From Lophius americanus (Eukaryota > Chordata > Actinopteri > Lophiiformes > Lophiidae): DNA of 64,000 nt. This document shows, piece after piece, positions 13,101 to 28,100 of this stretch. Numbering within the stretch: the stretch's first letter is position 1; every line of letters begins with the position of its first letter. The translations under genes were made by a program, and so were the position numbers. Under the pieces are notes generated by a model. That model ran no database searches and was not told the origin of the DNA. It saw nothing but the letters and a program-made list of their open reading frames with translations. The DNA is taken from NCBI GenBank assembly GCA_037951165.1, contig JBBDHG010000003.1, positions 13,274,501-13,338,500 of the forward strand, in the 5' to 3' direction.

Positions 13101-16100
13101 GTTTGGAAAACTACAAAATATTCACATTTAGTGGTCATATTATAGTGGTTGCATGGACCACAGAAGAAAACATCTATTAGTCAGACTTATGAGGCAGAAA
13201 TAAAACAATAATTCCAGCTCTTCTTTTCCTCAGTCTCATTACCACCTTCACCATTTATCAATTTATTGTTATAAATTTGGAGGGATACTTTTTCTTCTAC
13301 CCTCGCCTATGTGTGTCTGACAGGGTAACAAGCAATGCCTGTTTTCAATTACAGGCCCCGGTTAACCCCCACTCTGATTAATTGCTAACAGGAGGTGCGC
13401 CATGCCTTTCAGAATCAAAGAGATCTGACTCGCCAGAGGTCTTTTCTTACACAGCAACCATTAGCTCAACAGCACATCCGACGACCACGTCCACACATCT
13501 GATGTGTGTTTAGAGGTCAGGGGTGTGAGGAGGGTAGGGAGGAGTAGGGGTTGGTACCGAGAACCAAGCGCGCCATTACTTAAGTATAACCGGTACAAAG
13601 AACAACTGCTGTTACTTTATATAATTAGTGTCCTTTTCAAATGGTTGGTGCCAACTTAATGTCGGTGAGGGACAGGAAGTGCTTTCTGGTCTGTGTTACT
13701 TAAGTACACATTTTCCAATTCAAGGTGTAAGTCTCTTCTCTCTGCAATAACAGCAGACAAGGCAAGACATCCAAAAGTTTGGTTGCGCTTAACAAAATTG
13801 AACAAAGTGGAATCCAAATGCAATCTATGCAGAAAGGTTGTTGCATGAATGTCAAGGAGGTAACACACGTAATGCCATGAGAACATTGCAAATACAGTAC
13901 TGGATGAATTTTGAGATGTACAGGCTGTTTGACTACTTTTGCGAAGCGATTGCTGAACGTATCATAATGTCTTCAATGCAGCGGAACCACAGCTTCCCCA
14001 GTAGACTCAAACATTCACGCTCAACCCAATCAACATCAGTAGGGAAGGAGTAAGCTTCAGCCTGATGCTGCTAGTCAACATCCCGAAACAATACTATGTT
14101 ACCAATGTAATTGTATTTGGCCCTCATTGTTTTTCTTGAAGAACCAACAACAGAACATATAGCAGATCTGATATCAAAACAATGTAACCCACAACACTCC
14201 CTTCCACAAACCACAGAGCAGCACCACCTACAGGGCTACAACCTTCGTATTCAGATAGAAGATATTTCTAGTCTGATATCAGAACATTCCATATTGAAAT
14301 TGTGTTTGGTCCAGCACCATCACTTCCTGCTGCTTGAGGTATAGTAAGGAAGCCTCCATCGCTGCGCTATAATCTTTTGGCTGCAGTCAGGACTGCCAGC
14401 AAGACTTTGTGAGCCTTTTCCGTTACTAAAAGGTGAGAAGTTATTACATTGAAAGACATATCCTTGTATTTTCTTGACGCAAATGACAAGCCAGAAACTA
14501 CACCAACATTGTTGTGGGAGACACTGAAGGTCTAGACGAGGGGATGTATCATATCATTACAAGCCTCCAAGCAGAAACAGGGTAAAATGGAGCAGGCAAA
14601 ATTGGGAGATCAAATTCATAAGCTTGATGTTATAAAATGCTATTAAGATGATATTTCTTCCTAAACTGTTGTATCTCTTCCAGAACACTCTGGTGTTCAT
14701 TTCCAAAGGTTTCTTAAAACATTTGGACTCTATTATTATTTCCTTTGTAAGGGATTATAAAGTACATAGAATAGCAAAGGCTAATCTTTGTAAACCCAAG
14801 ATGAACGGAGGACTGGCTGGATGACATGGCTGTGCTGGCTGATGGGTTGGAGTTGGAGAGGGAAGACTGTCTACCTTTCAATGTCGACGCAGTTGTATTG
14901 TCTCCTGTGCCACTAAACAAAAACAATGTACCAGAATAACCCAATCATTCATGACACCATTTGTACTGGGAAACAAATTAAGAAACATTTAAAGTTCAAG
15001 GAAATGTCCTTCCTGCTGCCAATTGTGGCAAATCCCTCATTCCTTCCTTCCAAACTAGACGGTACCTTTCTTGCAGGGAGGTAAATGGGAATACAGAATG
15101 CCGGTAGCCTACACCACCAAGGGTCATTTGCATCCTTTCAACAACTCCAAGAAAAATACGATCTCCCACAGCGCGACTTCTTTCTATACCTCCAGGTGAG
15201 GAACTATATTATAACTCATCTCAACAACTTTGAGAGTGCAGGACCGGACAAATTGGATAAATGTCTAAAACAATCTGCTTTGTCTAAAAATTTAATTTTC
15301 TTGTCTGTGCGATGCGCTGCAGAGTCTAACCCCGACATTGACCAACATCATTAAGGAACAATTGGAATCCGAATTAGGTAAACATTTAACGGGATATCTG
15401 AACTAAAACCTGGAATATATACATACTTTTTCAGCTAATACGAGACACTGTTTGATACAATTTAAGGTATGGCATCGATTACACTACCCAAAGGCAAAAT
15501 TACAAAAAAATATTTCCGGACATCTCACCACAGTATGGTTGATGTGGATTGACAGAAGCAACCCTATTTCATAGTTATGCTCTGTGTCCAACTTGCAGAA
15601 CCTCTGGCTGGAGATGTTTAGACTACTCTCAAAGATACAGGGGGTGGGGATAGATCTTGACCCTGTGCTAATTATCCTAGGAACATCAGAAGAGTCAAGG
15701 AAACTCCAGACCGCTCAGCAATCCCTGTTGTTTTATGACCTTCTCCCTGCTAAGAAGCTCATTCTACTGTTCTTGAAAAAGAAAGAAGTTACCCACTACT
15801 AGACTTTGGTCTAGAATTTGGTCTAGTAGCCTGTATGTAACTTCACTGTGGAACATTGTAGGGCAACACTCCTGGGGAAGGTTGGGAGCTGGGGAAGTGT
15901 TATTCTTTCTAATTCTTTTTTCTTGATGTTGTTGTTTGATTCACTGTGTTAGGTCAGGACTGTCTCTCCTCGTCCCCACGGGAGAGAAGCTCAGGCTCTG
16001 GCAGGGTTCACGGTTTGCAGTTTGTATGCAGTCTGTTTGTTTGAGATAAGGGGAAAAGCTTATCTGAATGTTATGTAGGATGATGTAATTTCTCAATAAA

Positions 16101-19100
16101 GATATTTGAAACTAAAAGGTGAGAATCATCGTTCAGACGATGTATAGCAGTGTCAATTGGGTTTTTTAAGTTCCAGTAACGTCAATTCAAATAACTTTCC
16201 AGTCTACTCCGTGTCCTCCTTCTGATGTATCCCAAGCTTTCATGCCGTAAGGGTGCTTGTATGGTAGTGACTTTCATGTATTATAGATATATGACACTAT
16301 CTGTTTTGGAACACTCTGTGTTTGACTTTAAACAGAATGTTCTTCTAAGTCTGACCAATGTCATTGTTAAAGATTTACAGCCATTCCTGACCATGCAGTC
16401 TAGTTGGCGTAGCCACGCTAACCCAATTGCTACCATGACATAAGTTGCCAACATTAATTCCTTGGTGGCCTCCTTTGACATTTAAATGTTGAGAATTAGA
16501 CTACGAGTCTCAAGTTAAAGGGCTTTTTTTCAACGACAGACTCAGACATGTTCTAAATGTAAATGATATAAGTGTTGGACAACATCAATCATGTTGTCCA
16601 CAGTCTCCACAGAGATCCACCCATGTCTCGTAACCTCAATATGTAATATAATGGCACCCCATTTGGTGCCTGCTGCATGGCGGCCAATTTTTGACGTTTA
16701 CACAAGAAGTCGTCACAACAGTCATTTTTATGTTTTCTGTCTTTCTGCTTTCTTATTTATATTTGCATATTTTATTATACATTTTTGTATTTGACTAGAT
16801 GATGAGCCCTTCTGCCCAGAACCAAATGTAGCCACATTGGCCAAACTGGATTTATTTATGGGTTTGAGTATTTGCAATGTATATTCTGGTCACGCATTCA
16901 TTTCTGGGACCATTTAATCAGGGAGAAGTATCGATAAGAGTATGGATATTTATTTACAAGCAGTATTGGTATCAATTAAATCCTAATGATATCATCCCTA
17001 GAGGAGAGTTTCCCTCTAAAGGACTAGCAGTTCTAGAGGGCGCTAAAGGTCATATTGCCAGCCTTGGTTTAACAAACAAACCCCCTGTATAATTGGCTCA
17101 GTCTCTCAAACAACCCAACAGTCCTGGAGACGTAGCCGAGCAGCAACACGGTGATCCATCACTTTGCAGAGGCCAGTGCTGGCTGACTCCTTGTACCGAC
17201 AAAATAGCTTAGTTCTGTTGTAAATCTCTCATCGCTAGCATTGTATGACAAGGTCTGGGGGCTAAATGTTACCACACTTCTATAAAAGACCAGAACGCAA
17301 AGGTCAGAATGGCAGGGCGTTCATCAAAAGAAGTTTGTAGGTTATGTGAGCACAGCAGCAGCAATAATGCCAGTACTTTTCCACCGGAGACGGTGGAAAA
17401 GTGAATCAAAGTCACAGAATATTTTGAAAAAAGTACTTACTGTGACATGAAGCTGTGAGATAAGATAATATCCATTCATTGACAATAGAAAATCATCTAG
17501 AAACAGGAACTCGCTTTTAGCAACGTCAACCTGTGTAATGTGAGCCAACTTATGTTGTCGATAAAAGCGTCTTGGTGATGGATAACGGCTCTAAACAGGC
17601 TGGGGATGCTGTAATGATCTGTGCTGCAGTGAACGATATTTTGTCTTTAATGTCAATAAAGGACAATAAAGAATGACTGACTCAATCAATCTTTTGAAGA
17701 GTTTTAGGGAGGTGCTTTTTTTCACTTACAGACACATAGATATCCGTGCTGGTGTTAGCATTAGACAACATGGGGCGTCCTGATCCACAGAGTAACACCT
17801 GTGTCAGTTTACCTTAATAACCCGCACAGAAGACATATTTAAAAAAGAAGACATCACAATTTGGTCCTTGTCAAGATCTTATTTTCCTTATTGCAATACC
17901 TACTGTAAGAGTGGAATTTCTATTTTTCTGGCATTCTATCTTTTTGGAATGCCTATGTGTTTTTATGTTGTTTTTTTTACATGACACTAACTCCAACAGC
18001 TACAAAATTGACTTTCATTGTTTTATAACAATTAAGATATCCTTCTTCCTCTAACCAGTTACAATGTTATGGCTGATGCGTATTTGAAGGACTTAAACTT
18101 GTCTTTCAGGGATCAATTGCTTGTCAGCACTGAAGTGTTTATATTATATATTTTTTTAAATCTACTTTTGATTTTGGCAGTGTGTTTTTGGCAGTGTATT
18201 TTGATTTTGGCAGTTCTCAATCCCTATGGATGTATCGTCCTGCTTCTGTCAGGAACACAGCAGACGTAAAGCACAGACATAGGCGTGATTTAAGATTTTT
18301 CCAGTATTTTAAGGATGTAAAAATTCCAATTAAAAGAAATATTTGTCTTATTATTGCTCCCAATTATTGCTCTTGGATGAAGGTAAACATTAAAATCTGG
18401 GCTAGGTCAAATGCAGAGAAATAAATTCACTATGTTGTGCAGTGTATGACTAAAAATATGGTTTATAAAGGATTTATTATTCTTATTATTCATAAATATG
18501 AGCATTTTTGTCTTATTTTAAGGCGCATTATGGTGATTCAGTGGTTAGATTTCTATGCTTGCTTTAAGAAGCAGTTTTCTTCCTTTTTGTTTTCATGATT
18601 TAAGAATATTTGGCTTCTTTCTGGTATGGCTGTTTTTCAGTGTGTCTTAGGCTTGCCAGCCTCGCTGTGCTGAGTCTCACCAGGACATCCTGGAGATGAA
18701 ACAGCCAAAGAACTGCTGAGCCAAGGCCTGGGCCAGGCAGCTGCGGGTCAGTGGTGTCTGGTCTATGATCATGGCGCTGTGGAGCATGTTAGTGCTGAAA
18801 GACAAAGAGAACCACTCAGTTTGAGGAAGAATTAAGCAACAGGTTGAGTTAATTTACACAAAGATCAATGCACAATCGAATCCCTGCTGTCCTTACAGGA
18901 AGAGGTCAGAGTCAGACACAAACTGTTTCATGCCTACCTGAAGATGCTCATGGAAGCATAGGTGGACACTTGGACATAGGCCTCGTCCACAAACACCGTC
19001 TTGAAGCAGGCGTAGGGGTAGCGGCATGTCAGGATCTCCTCATAGAACTCAAAGATCTCGTGTAGGTATGACATGGAGTGCTTGAGCAACGGCAGCAACT

Positions 19101-22100
19101 GCGGCAGGCAGAAATGGGTCACCTGAGAAGAGACACGGAAGAGCACAATGTTTTACTTGAGCAGTGAAAAATGACTGAAGCAGAAGGCTAAATGTTGAAA
19201 AGTGTTTCTCAGTTTGAAATGTGTTTAAAGTCAGCTCCCTGGTGAGAGTGCAGCGGGGAAACTAATGTCTGCTCTGCTCTAACAGAATACCAGAGATGTC
19301 TCATTATGTTTCGGCATTTACTCCCTTATCACATTATTATTGGATGTCCAAACGCCACCTCTTAACACACTTAATCCATAAATTAATGACGTTATTTGAG
19401 TCAGTAAGGTTGTTGGAATATAATTATTTGTGCAGCTTTTTTATGAAGGGCACTTTGTATGACGAGACCTGAACTTCAATAATGCTGCCTTGTGTTTTGT
19501 GACATCTGGTGGACAGGAGTGGGAAATACAAGGATGGGCAAACGGCTACTGTGTTATTTTACAGCAAACCTGTAAAACACCCACACCTTTATGAATGTAG
19601 ACAGAAAGAAGTACAAAGATATCAACCGTGAAGAGCAAATGCCATGAAAGCCAGTGTTTAAATAATATGTGAAGACCTAGGAACATGACCATCACAACAC
19701 AAGGGGGGCGTGGTCACACTCCCACTGTCACGTAACTGTAGTCATCAAGCTAAAAGTTCAGAACTAGAGTATTGACCCTTCCAATACTCTTCAAGAGCAG
19801 AGGAAATTCCTGACTCCTGTGAAGGCGGCCATGTTGTTGGTCAAAGTGGAGAGAGAGAAAGAGAGAGACAGAGGTAGAGACAGAGAGAGTTGTGTTAGAT
19901 ACACGTCAAAACAGTTCTGTGACACGAGCAGAGATATTTGGACATCAAAGACTTTTTGGACTTTTCTGAGTCAAGATCACGTTTCATGCTGCTGTGACTG
20001 CAGATGTCCAGAATAATCAGCGCCGGGAGGGAGGAGGAGGGATGTTGGTTCCGAGGGTCTGAGCTTAAGGGGGGCGAAAGGCAACAAAGTGCCTGTAAGC
20101 AGCACCTGCTGTAGGAGCGAGGGAGGACGCTTCAAATTGCATTGGCAGCGATGTTGGCACATATATATATATTCATCTATTTCTCCAAAATGCTTTCTGA
20201 TCGGTGGAGAGCCCCCTAGGTTCCAGGAAAAAAAAATTTTTTTTGCTAGTCCTTACAAGATAGTAACTTACACACACAAGATAAATTCAGCAGTGCAAGG
20301 GCAGGCCTGTTCTTTGGAAACGACTAGTTTAACTGCTCCCTGTTGTCTTCCACTATGTAGAGCCAGTGATTCCTGCTGTTGTCGATCCTATACCTACCAG
20401 CAAAAGTAGTTAGAATATTTTTTCTGTTAATGGCATAAGCACATGCTGCTCAATTTATTTTAAGTGCTCTTATTTTGAAGGATCGGAGCAGAAGTACTTT
20501 TGGTCGGCATTGCCTATGTTTTCTTACTTGATAACATGAACTGATGTTCTTTCCTCAGTGCAGTATGTTTCTTAAACCAATTGTATGGCATTTTGAGTGA
20601 AAATAAAACTTTGTAAACACTGGTCAGCCCATTATATGTTCTATGTTGGCTTTTTACATCAAGAAGTGCGTATGGTTAAGCAGAAAATATTCTTGTGCGT
20701 ACAAGATAATTATGTTGTGCGCATAATTCTTTTTTTCTCAAGGTACCTCAAGGGGCTCCTAATCGACACCCCCCACGCACAGCACACGAGTGGCTTTTTT
20801 AGATCAAGACTTCTTAATCTCGTTTTTAAAATATTAAAGCACAAGGACTGCGCAGAGAATCCTGTATTTGTCCTCGAACACATTTTTGGCTTTCCACAAT
20901 TGAATGAATACGATAAAGTGATTTTGACGTTTACAGTGCTCCATCCACGCAACACTGTGCTGTTAAAGCAAGAAGCGTATCAAAATCGACCCAAACCAGT
21001 GCCTGACCAATCAGAGCTGCTCCTGCTGCCTGTGCAAAAACACCCTGGATGCAGTGTAGATGAGTTCCTCACAACACAATTACATACAAAGCCAACGTGA
21101 AGCGGTGTGTAGACATAAGCAATCCAATGACAATTGATTGATTCTGTGATGCAAAAGACCATCAGTGTTAAGATGTCAACTGTCCATTGCGTACCAATAG
21201 ACTGTATAACACTTCATTAGGGAGGAATAGGGGCAGTAGGGGGCATGGAGACTCAATTCCTGTTTTTAACTATCTGTTGCTGCTATTTTGTAATTTATAT
21301 TCTTTTGATGAAGTCTTTGTCACAGCAGCTGATTTGCAGCTAGGTCCCTTATTTTCCTTTTCATTTAGATGGTCGATCTCAATGGGCTCCAAGTAAAATG
21401 TTACGTGAGAGATGACACAAAGCTTGAGATAGAGTATTGAAATATTGAAATATGTATGCTGCTCTTCCTCCTCGGCAGCAGTGAGGTGGTAACAACACTG
21501 AATCGACATTCGTGTAAAAGGAATGAGTTGGCGAGAACAAAAAATTACACAGATGCTGCTTTCGTATCTTTTTTGCTAAGTAAACGGCGGTACGCTATCA
21601 GGAAATAATGGACTCGGCAGCTGCCATTGTTGGTTTAGTGTAAATAAACAAAGGCAACATTCAGAACAGTCTTTGTCGTAAAATGTACAATGTAATTGCT
21701 CTTTTTCTGTGTAAAAACAAATAATGACCACTTAAAAGGCTTTGAGATATCTCAGCTAAAACATTTAAATTTCTCCGCTCAGGAAAACATCATGAATATC
21801 AATAAAATAAATGTGATAAATAGATTAACTAATTCTTATTAATAAAACTAAATGATCTGGGCTTCCTTTCCTTCGAGCAAAATAATGATTGAGACCCACC
21901 TCGTGCATGTAGGGATCAACAAGGATTTCAAAGGGGCCCACAGACAGTGAGATGTTGGGTGCTGCAGTGGGGATGGGGAGGATATAGTGGAAAGTTTTCT
22001 TCCTCATATCGTGCGTGTAGATGGTTTCCACCAGATCTCCACAGGAAACCGCCACCATTGAAGCATCCACAGTGAACTCCAGCTTCCAGGTACACAGTTC

Positions 22101-25100
22101 TGAGTATGAGTCCACACAGGGGAACCAGAATCTGGGCGAGACAGACATCCGATGAGCTGTGAGCACTAATGCATGGAAATGTTTGACTTTCTAAATTAAC
22201 ACATCTTCTTAATCAAGTTAAAGTTTTTCTAGACCTCGTGGAGTTCTGGTATCCAAACGAGAAGACGTGAGCTCCTCTCTCCGCCATGCTTCCCTCCACA
22301 TCAGGAACAACAAAGTGGAGACCTCCTTTTGGTTGGTCCAGAGAAAACTCAATGTACACCTTTAATACCTTCAAATCTGGAGACAGAGAAACATGGACAT
22401 TGGAGATTGACTCGTGGTCTTAAGAGTTCCATCTCTGTCTGTTTTCAGAGACCCCCACCTCACATGACCATATCCATTCACTCAGGCTGGAACATACATG
22501 AGCATATTGATATTGAGAAAAGTCAGGCAGGAACTTTAAATTTGGGATATTTTTATCAGTTTCAATCAAACAAACTATCTGAAACCACTTCAAACTACTA
22601 TCACAATGATATTAAGAACGTTTTCTTCACCATTTCTTAATGGTTATGGGGTACTTTTAGAGTTTTTTGGATGTATTGTCTTAATAATGGGTTGATTTAA
22701 TTTAAATTTGGTCTAGTGATGTATCATTGCATCATATACTGACAAACCGGAAAAGCCTGGAATGGTTTTATAAATGGATCAGGTGATCCGGAGAATCAAA
22801 CTAAGTGTGTTTGAAAACTTGATCACTGTTGAACAAAGAATTATTCTAAAAACTTGGAATGTTGACAACGTGTAATGAAATGTTTGCTGTTTTCAGTAAT
22901 GTATCAACAGATTGGATGTATCTGAAACATTTCCGCAGCTCAATTCAGAAGAAAACTGCTATAATTGAAACTGGGTGGAAAACAAGGTGGTCACTTATTG
23001 GGGGGACTATAAATCTCATCAGGCCTCGGGAACGCCTCAGTATCCCCATGGATGAGCTGGAGAGTGTCGCTGCGGAGAGGAACATCTGGAATACCCTTCC
23101 TTTGCCTGCTGCCACTGCGACCCGATCCCGAATAAGTGGAAGAAAATGGATGGATGAATGCTTTCCTGCCTGGAGCCATGACCTGGTCCAGTGGGTGGGG
23201 ACCACCGCTTCAGGGCTCCCCATCAACAACTACAAACCCAAACGGTCTCGGAAAGAAATATTTATCCTCAAGTAATGTGTTACATTTGCTTTTTAGATTT
23301 AAGGACAGAACACATTTTAGTATTCTGACAAAAAGAAATCTCTATTCATTTTATATTTTACACCATTAATACAAGACATGACCCGCTGTATTATTTCTGT
23401 CTGAGCTAAAAGGATTTAGCGTTTTAGCGCTGTATGATGAATCCACTCAGTACTTTCGGTGATTCCATAATCACTCATAATCATAGAAATGAACCCTCTT
23501 CACCAACATTTGTTATTTTTGATTTGTTCTTTTTGAGAGTTAAACAGATTTTAAAAACAAACTGGACAAGTATGATCCCAATAAACCACCTGTAAACACA
23601 GCAGTGAGGGGAGCAGTGAATAAGACCTGGGTCTCTCCAGTACGTCCTGCAGACCACCACTGCCTAAGCCTTGGATGTCTCAAACATAGCACCACATACA
23701 TCTGGGTCCTCAGAGCTGTTGGTTCGTGTAAGACAGTCAGAATTTCAGAGGGAGGATATATGTTGAGCTACATAAAATTTGGACTTTGTCTTTGCACTGC
23801 TGTCATCTGCTTCATTTTGAGGCCAAATTTCTACCGGACGGAATCACATGACTGGACAACACATGCTATTTTTTGAATAACAGTTCATTGGCACATGCAT
23901 CAGGCTTCATTTAATTCGCCTTGCATCGTTATTCAGTGGTTCTAAATGTCATGTCTTGATTTATTGCACAGCCCTGTGTTCGTTCAATGTTTTACCATCT
24001 CCTTGTTTCCAGAGCTCTGAGGGGACTTTGATGACCAGCTCCCCGTGTCCTGCGTCAGGGTCCACAGCGCTCACTGCTGCCGTGTAGGCACTGGAGAAGT
24101 AGTTGAGGTTCCTCCTGAAACACACAAACATAAAACAGTTACAGAAAAATGAACATGTTGCCACCACCTCCTCTCAAATTTGAAATACAGTGGACAATAT
24201 TTCACGTCTAGCTGGATCATGATTATGAAATTTTGGCTGACAATCAATTTGTCATTCAAATAATGGGGATTAACGATTTAACTGTCTGTTTTTTTCAATA
24301 ATACGAATATTCATGAGGAAGTACAGCAAGATATTGGTAGTGAACGGTTTAACCTGGTGGTCCGTACTGTTGGTCAAACTTTTGTAGAATTTCCTTTAAT
24401 GGTACTTTTTCAGCCGTATTGAATGCTTGCGTGTCTCTGGATATAGACCTCGTCTGTTAGTGTGCGTCACCTGATGCTTTCACTTTTATATAGTTGACTG
24501 AAAGCCTTGCTTATCGCCAACTGCTTTGATGTACCTGCTGCTTCGGCTTCCTGTCTCCGACCGGCAAACTGGGTGGTGGGCTTGGTGAGGGTTTTTAGTT
24601 TTGTGTTATTGCCGGATTTGACTGCTACCGGTTGGCAAATTCAGTTAAAGTTAACCTCCAAGTTAACAGACTCTCCTTTTTCATTTGGCTTCAAACCAAA
24701 ATGTGTCCAAGGCGGTGCTGTTGTGTTTAGCTTGGGTACTAAATAATCCATGAAGTTCACGTTAATAGATGGAGAAAAGTCGATCGCCTCCATAGTTTAA
24801 CAGTCGGTTGTGCTAAAGGCCATTTCTCTAGAGGAAGAAGTGAAATAATATGACATCATAAGAAGCGCCAGACACCATTGAACGGTGGAGACCGGCGTGA
24901 CAATATTGATTGATTTGATAAAGAATTTTTCGGTCATTCAGTATTTTTAAATATATGAATTGAAGCAGTTTGCAATTATGCAAAAATAATCAGATGATTA
25001 TCTGATAATTGTGACAGGCCAAATTGTGGCCTACTAAAATGTTACAGAGCTATTAGTCTACATTTGAGAAGAGAATGAAATACTTACTTTTAACCACTGA

Positions 25101-28100
25101 CTAAACACCATGTATGAGTTTCTGACCACACAAATATCACAACGTAAAGGATTTCACATTTTCTATAAGCAGATCTGGTAAGCAGGATACCTAAACTAAG
25201 CAGATATCGGGGATTTCTCAGCGGTAGACCTTTAGCCGAGCTGTGAGTGTATAAAGTATTCAGAATCTTCACTGGAGTAAAAGTAATAATCCCACACTGT
25301 GAAAATACTCCACTTCAAGTTAGAAACCTGCATTCAAAACCTTACCTAAGTCAAAGTATGAGAGTATTCTCAGTCAAAACAAACTTTGAGTCTCAAAGAA
25401 GAAGTACTCAATGTGCAGTGAAATGGACCGTCTCAGTGTTTACTATTATATAGGATCAATATTCCTACTACATTACTGTGTATGCCCAAGTTACTGCTGT
25501 AGATTTTCATAGCTGAGGTAATTTAACTATAAACTATACTATATAACGCATAACGAGTAGTTTAAGCTGTAGGATCATGAGAACATCGCTGTCCTGTAAA
25601 AAACACTTATCTTTTTAAAGTCACATTTTCCTAACGTTGGACTGTTTTCATCCTTGTGGCATTTTTAAATAAACTGTGTTGGTTCTAAAATTGTTTAATG
25701 GGTTTCAGAAGTAGGAGGATGTTCTCAACCCTTAAAGAAACACTTAATGCTTCATTTGTAGAAACATGAAGAGTATGAAACCTTGTAACATGAAAATAAA
25801 TTAGTAACTACAGCTATAAGACAAATATAGTGGAGTAGAAAGTAGAAAGTAACATGAAATGGAATTACTCAAGTGGAGTACCTTACTTTAAATTTTTAAT
25901 TAAGTACAGTACTGGAGTAAATGTACTAAGGTACTATTCACCACTGGCTGTGAGTCAAATGTGTTTAAAGATGAGGACAATGCACTGGTCTGCTGGTTTA
26001 CTCACTGCTTGGACTCATGGTGGCAGACCTCCAGCGTGGGGTCGTTGTAAAGGAAGGGAGCTTCGAGTTCATTCACTCGGACCCTGTAGATGCGGCATTG
26101 TTTACTGTTAAGCTTGATCCGGTTCAGGTTGACCACGGTAGGGAAAATAGTCAGCTCGACAAAGCCCTAAGGAATGCAGAAGAGAGGAGATAGTTGGCTG
26201 AGGTGACTCTCATTCTCTAGATCAGCCTTTCTCAACCTGGGATATAATTTCGAGATTAAACAAAATGTCATGAAAAAACAAACAACTATTGAGATGTATG
26301 TACATTTATTCACCATATCATTCAGAAATATTGCTCAAAATCTTGAGTGGAAGCTCATCAACAGAAGCAAAGCTGCTGCAGTTCTATGTGTCCAAAACCT
26401 TTTCTCTCTTACACTTGTTGACTATCGCTTCACTTAGTTGTTGTTTTTCAGCTATCTTTCCATTTCTGCAATCAGAGGAATGTGAACTTAGAGCCTAGTT
26501 TTATTTACAACCATTAAAGGGAGAAGAATAAGAAATCAAAGTGAATTTCTCAGTTGGTCTTTCACTCCATCTGTTCCACCTTTGTTTTCAGCATTCAGCG
26601 GACGGCGCTCTATCCATCCACACTGGGATGGTGGAGGGTAGGGAGGGCGGGGGCGCGCACGCAGTTGTGATGGGGGTCTCGAACACCAGCGAAAGTTACC
26701 TTGGGGGTCGCGACTCAAAAAGGTTGAGAACCACTGCTCTAGATTATAAACTCGTGATGAGCTGCATAAAAGGTTGGTTGATGAGAAACTGCTCGAAATG
26801 TGTGTCTGTGTGCAGAAAACGTTCCATATGTTTGGGAAATGAAAAAATAAATTGTCATAAAGGACACAGATACCCACTTACTGGAAAAAGTTTCAACAAT
26901 AAGATATGATAAGATAAGTTGAACTTTATTGTCACTCGAAGGGAAATTGCCTTGGGCAGCGGTGTAGTCATACAGCAGATACCATAAACATAATTTTATA
27001 CATAAAAAAGATACACATAAAAGTTATACACATAAAAGTTCATATGTGACTAAAATGTAGCCCTTTTTGCCTACCTTTGGAGCCCCTAGTATGCCTGGGG
27101 TAAACCTGTCAAAATTCTGTGTAGAAACTCAAGAGACGTGAACAAATTGGTAAGAGTAACCCTGCCTGCTTTGGCAAATCAACATTGAACTTTCATTATT
27201 TTTTTCCTGCAATATACACCGCTCAGCCATAACATCGTAGCTAATATTGTGATGGTCTCCCTTGTACCGTCAGCCAACTCTGACTTATTGAGGCATGTAT
27301 TCCAGCAGACCTCTGAAGGTATCTAGTGCCAAGACAGTATCAGCAAATCTTTCAAGTCATGGAAGTTCTGAGGTGTGAGTCCATGGATCGGACTTCTTTC
27401 TCCAGCATATCCCACAGATGTTGGATTGGATTGAGGCTTCTGGAGTCCGAATCAACACCACAAACTGGTAGTTGTGTTCCTAAACCATTCCTGAACCATT
27501 TATGCAATGTGTCAGGGAGTATTATCCTGAGGGAAGAGGCCACTGCGATTAGGGAGTTCAGTTTCCAAAAAGGGTTCTTGGGCTGCAGCAATGTTTAGGT
27601 ATGTGCTACGTGTCAAAGGAACATCCACATGAATAGTACGTCCCAAGATCTCACAGCAAAACATCATTGTCCAAAGCATCACAATGATTCCACCGGCACG
27701 TCTTCTTCCCAAAATGCATCGTGGTAACATTTCTTCCCCAGGTAAGCATCACACATGCACCAAGCCGTCCATATAAAGAGAAAGAAACCTGATTCCTCAG
27801 ACCAGACAACCTTCATCCATTACTCTGTGGTCCAGTTCTGATGCTGACAAGTCAATTGTAGATGCTTCCAGCAGCGGACAGGGGTCGGAGGTCACTCTGA
27901 CTGGCCTGTGGCATAACACCCCCATACTTAGTACGCGGTGACGTCACTGTGATATGACTGTGTGTTCTAACACTTTTCTATCAGAAACAGTATTATCTTA
28001 TTCATATTTCAACATCAGACAACCGCGTAAACCTTCACTCTCGAAACATTAATCAGTATAAAGTGCACATGATCTTGGTCTTTCTTCCTTCATTAGACTA

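Larger units (their letters stand above)
10998..18680. other. taf2 intron 8, 7.7 kb
   Basis: The longest taf2 intron in the window. It contains a degenerate Tc1 transposon (11298-12330) and an L1 insertion with target-site duplication (14440-16110). The stretches 12331-14424 and 16126-18680 have only short ORFs without recognisable domains. I saw no coding exon. Confidence 0.6.

Noticed and set aside
20597..21100. 167-codon plus-strand ORF in taf2 intron 6
   Set aside because: No recognisable domain, no start or splice context, and it lies next to a dispersed repeat. Length alone is not enough in this amount of sequence.
22859..23275. 138-codon plus-strand ORF
   Set aside because: It overlaps the LINE 3' end at 22975-23165 and is explained by that repeat.
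26536..26909. Overlapping ORFs of 113 and 122 codons on both strands
   Set aside because: They cover the hAT MITE end, which is non-coding.
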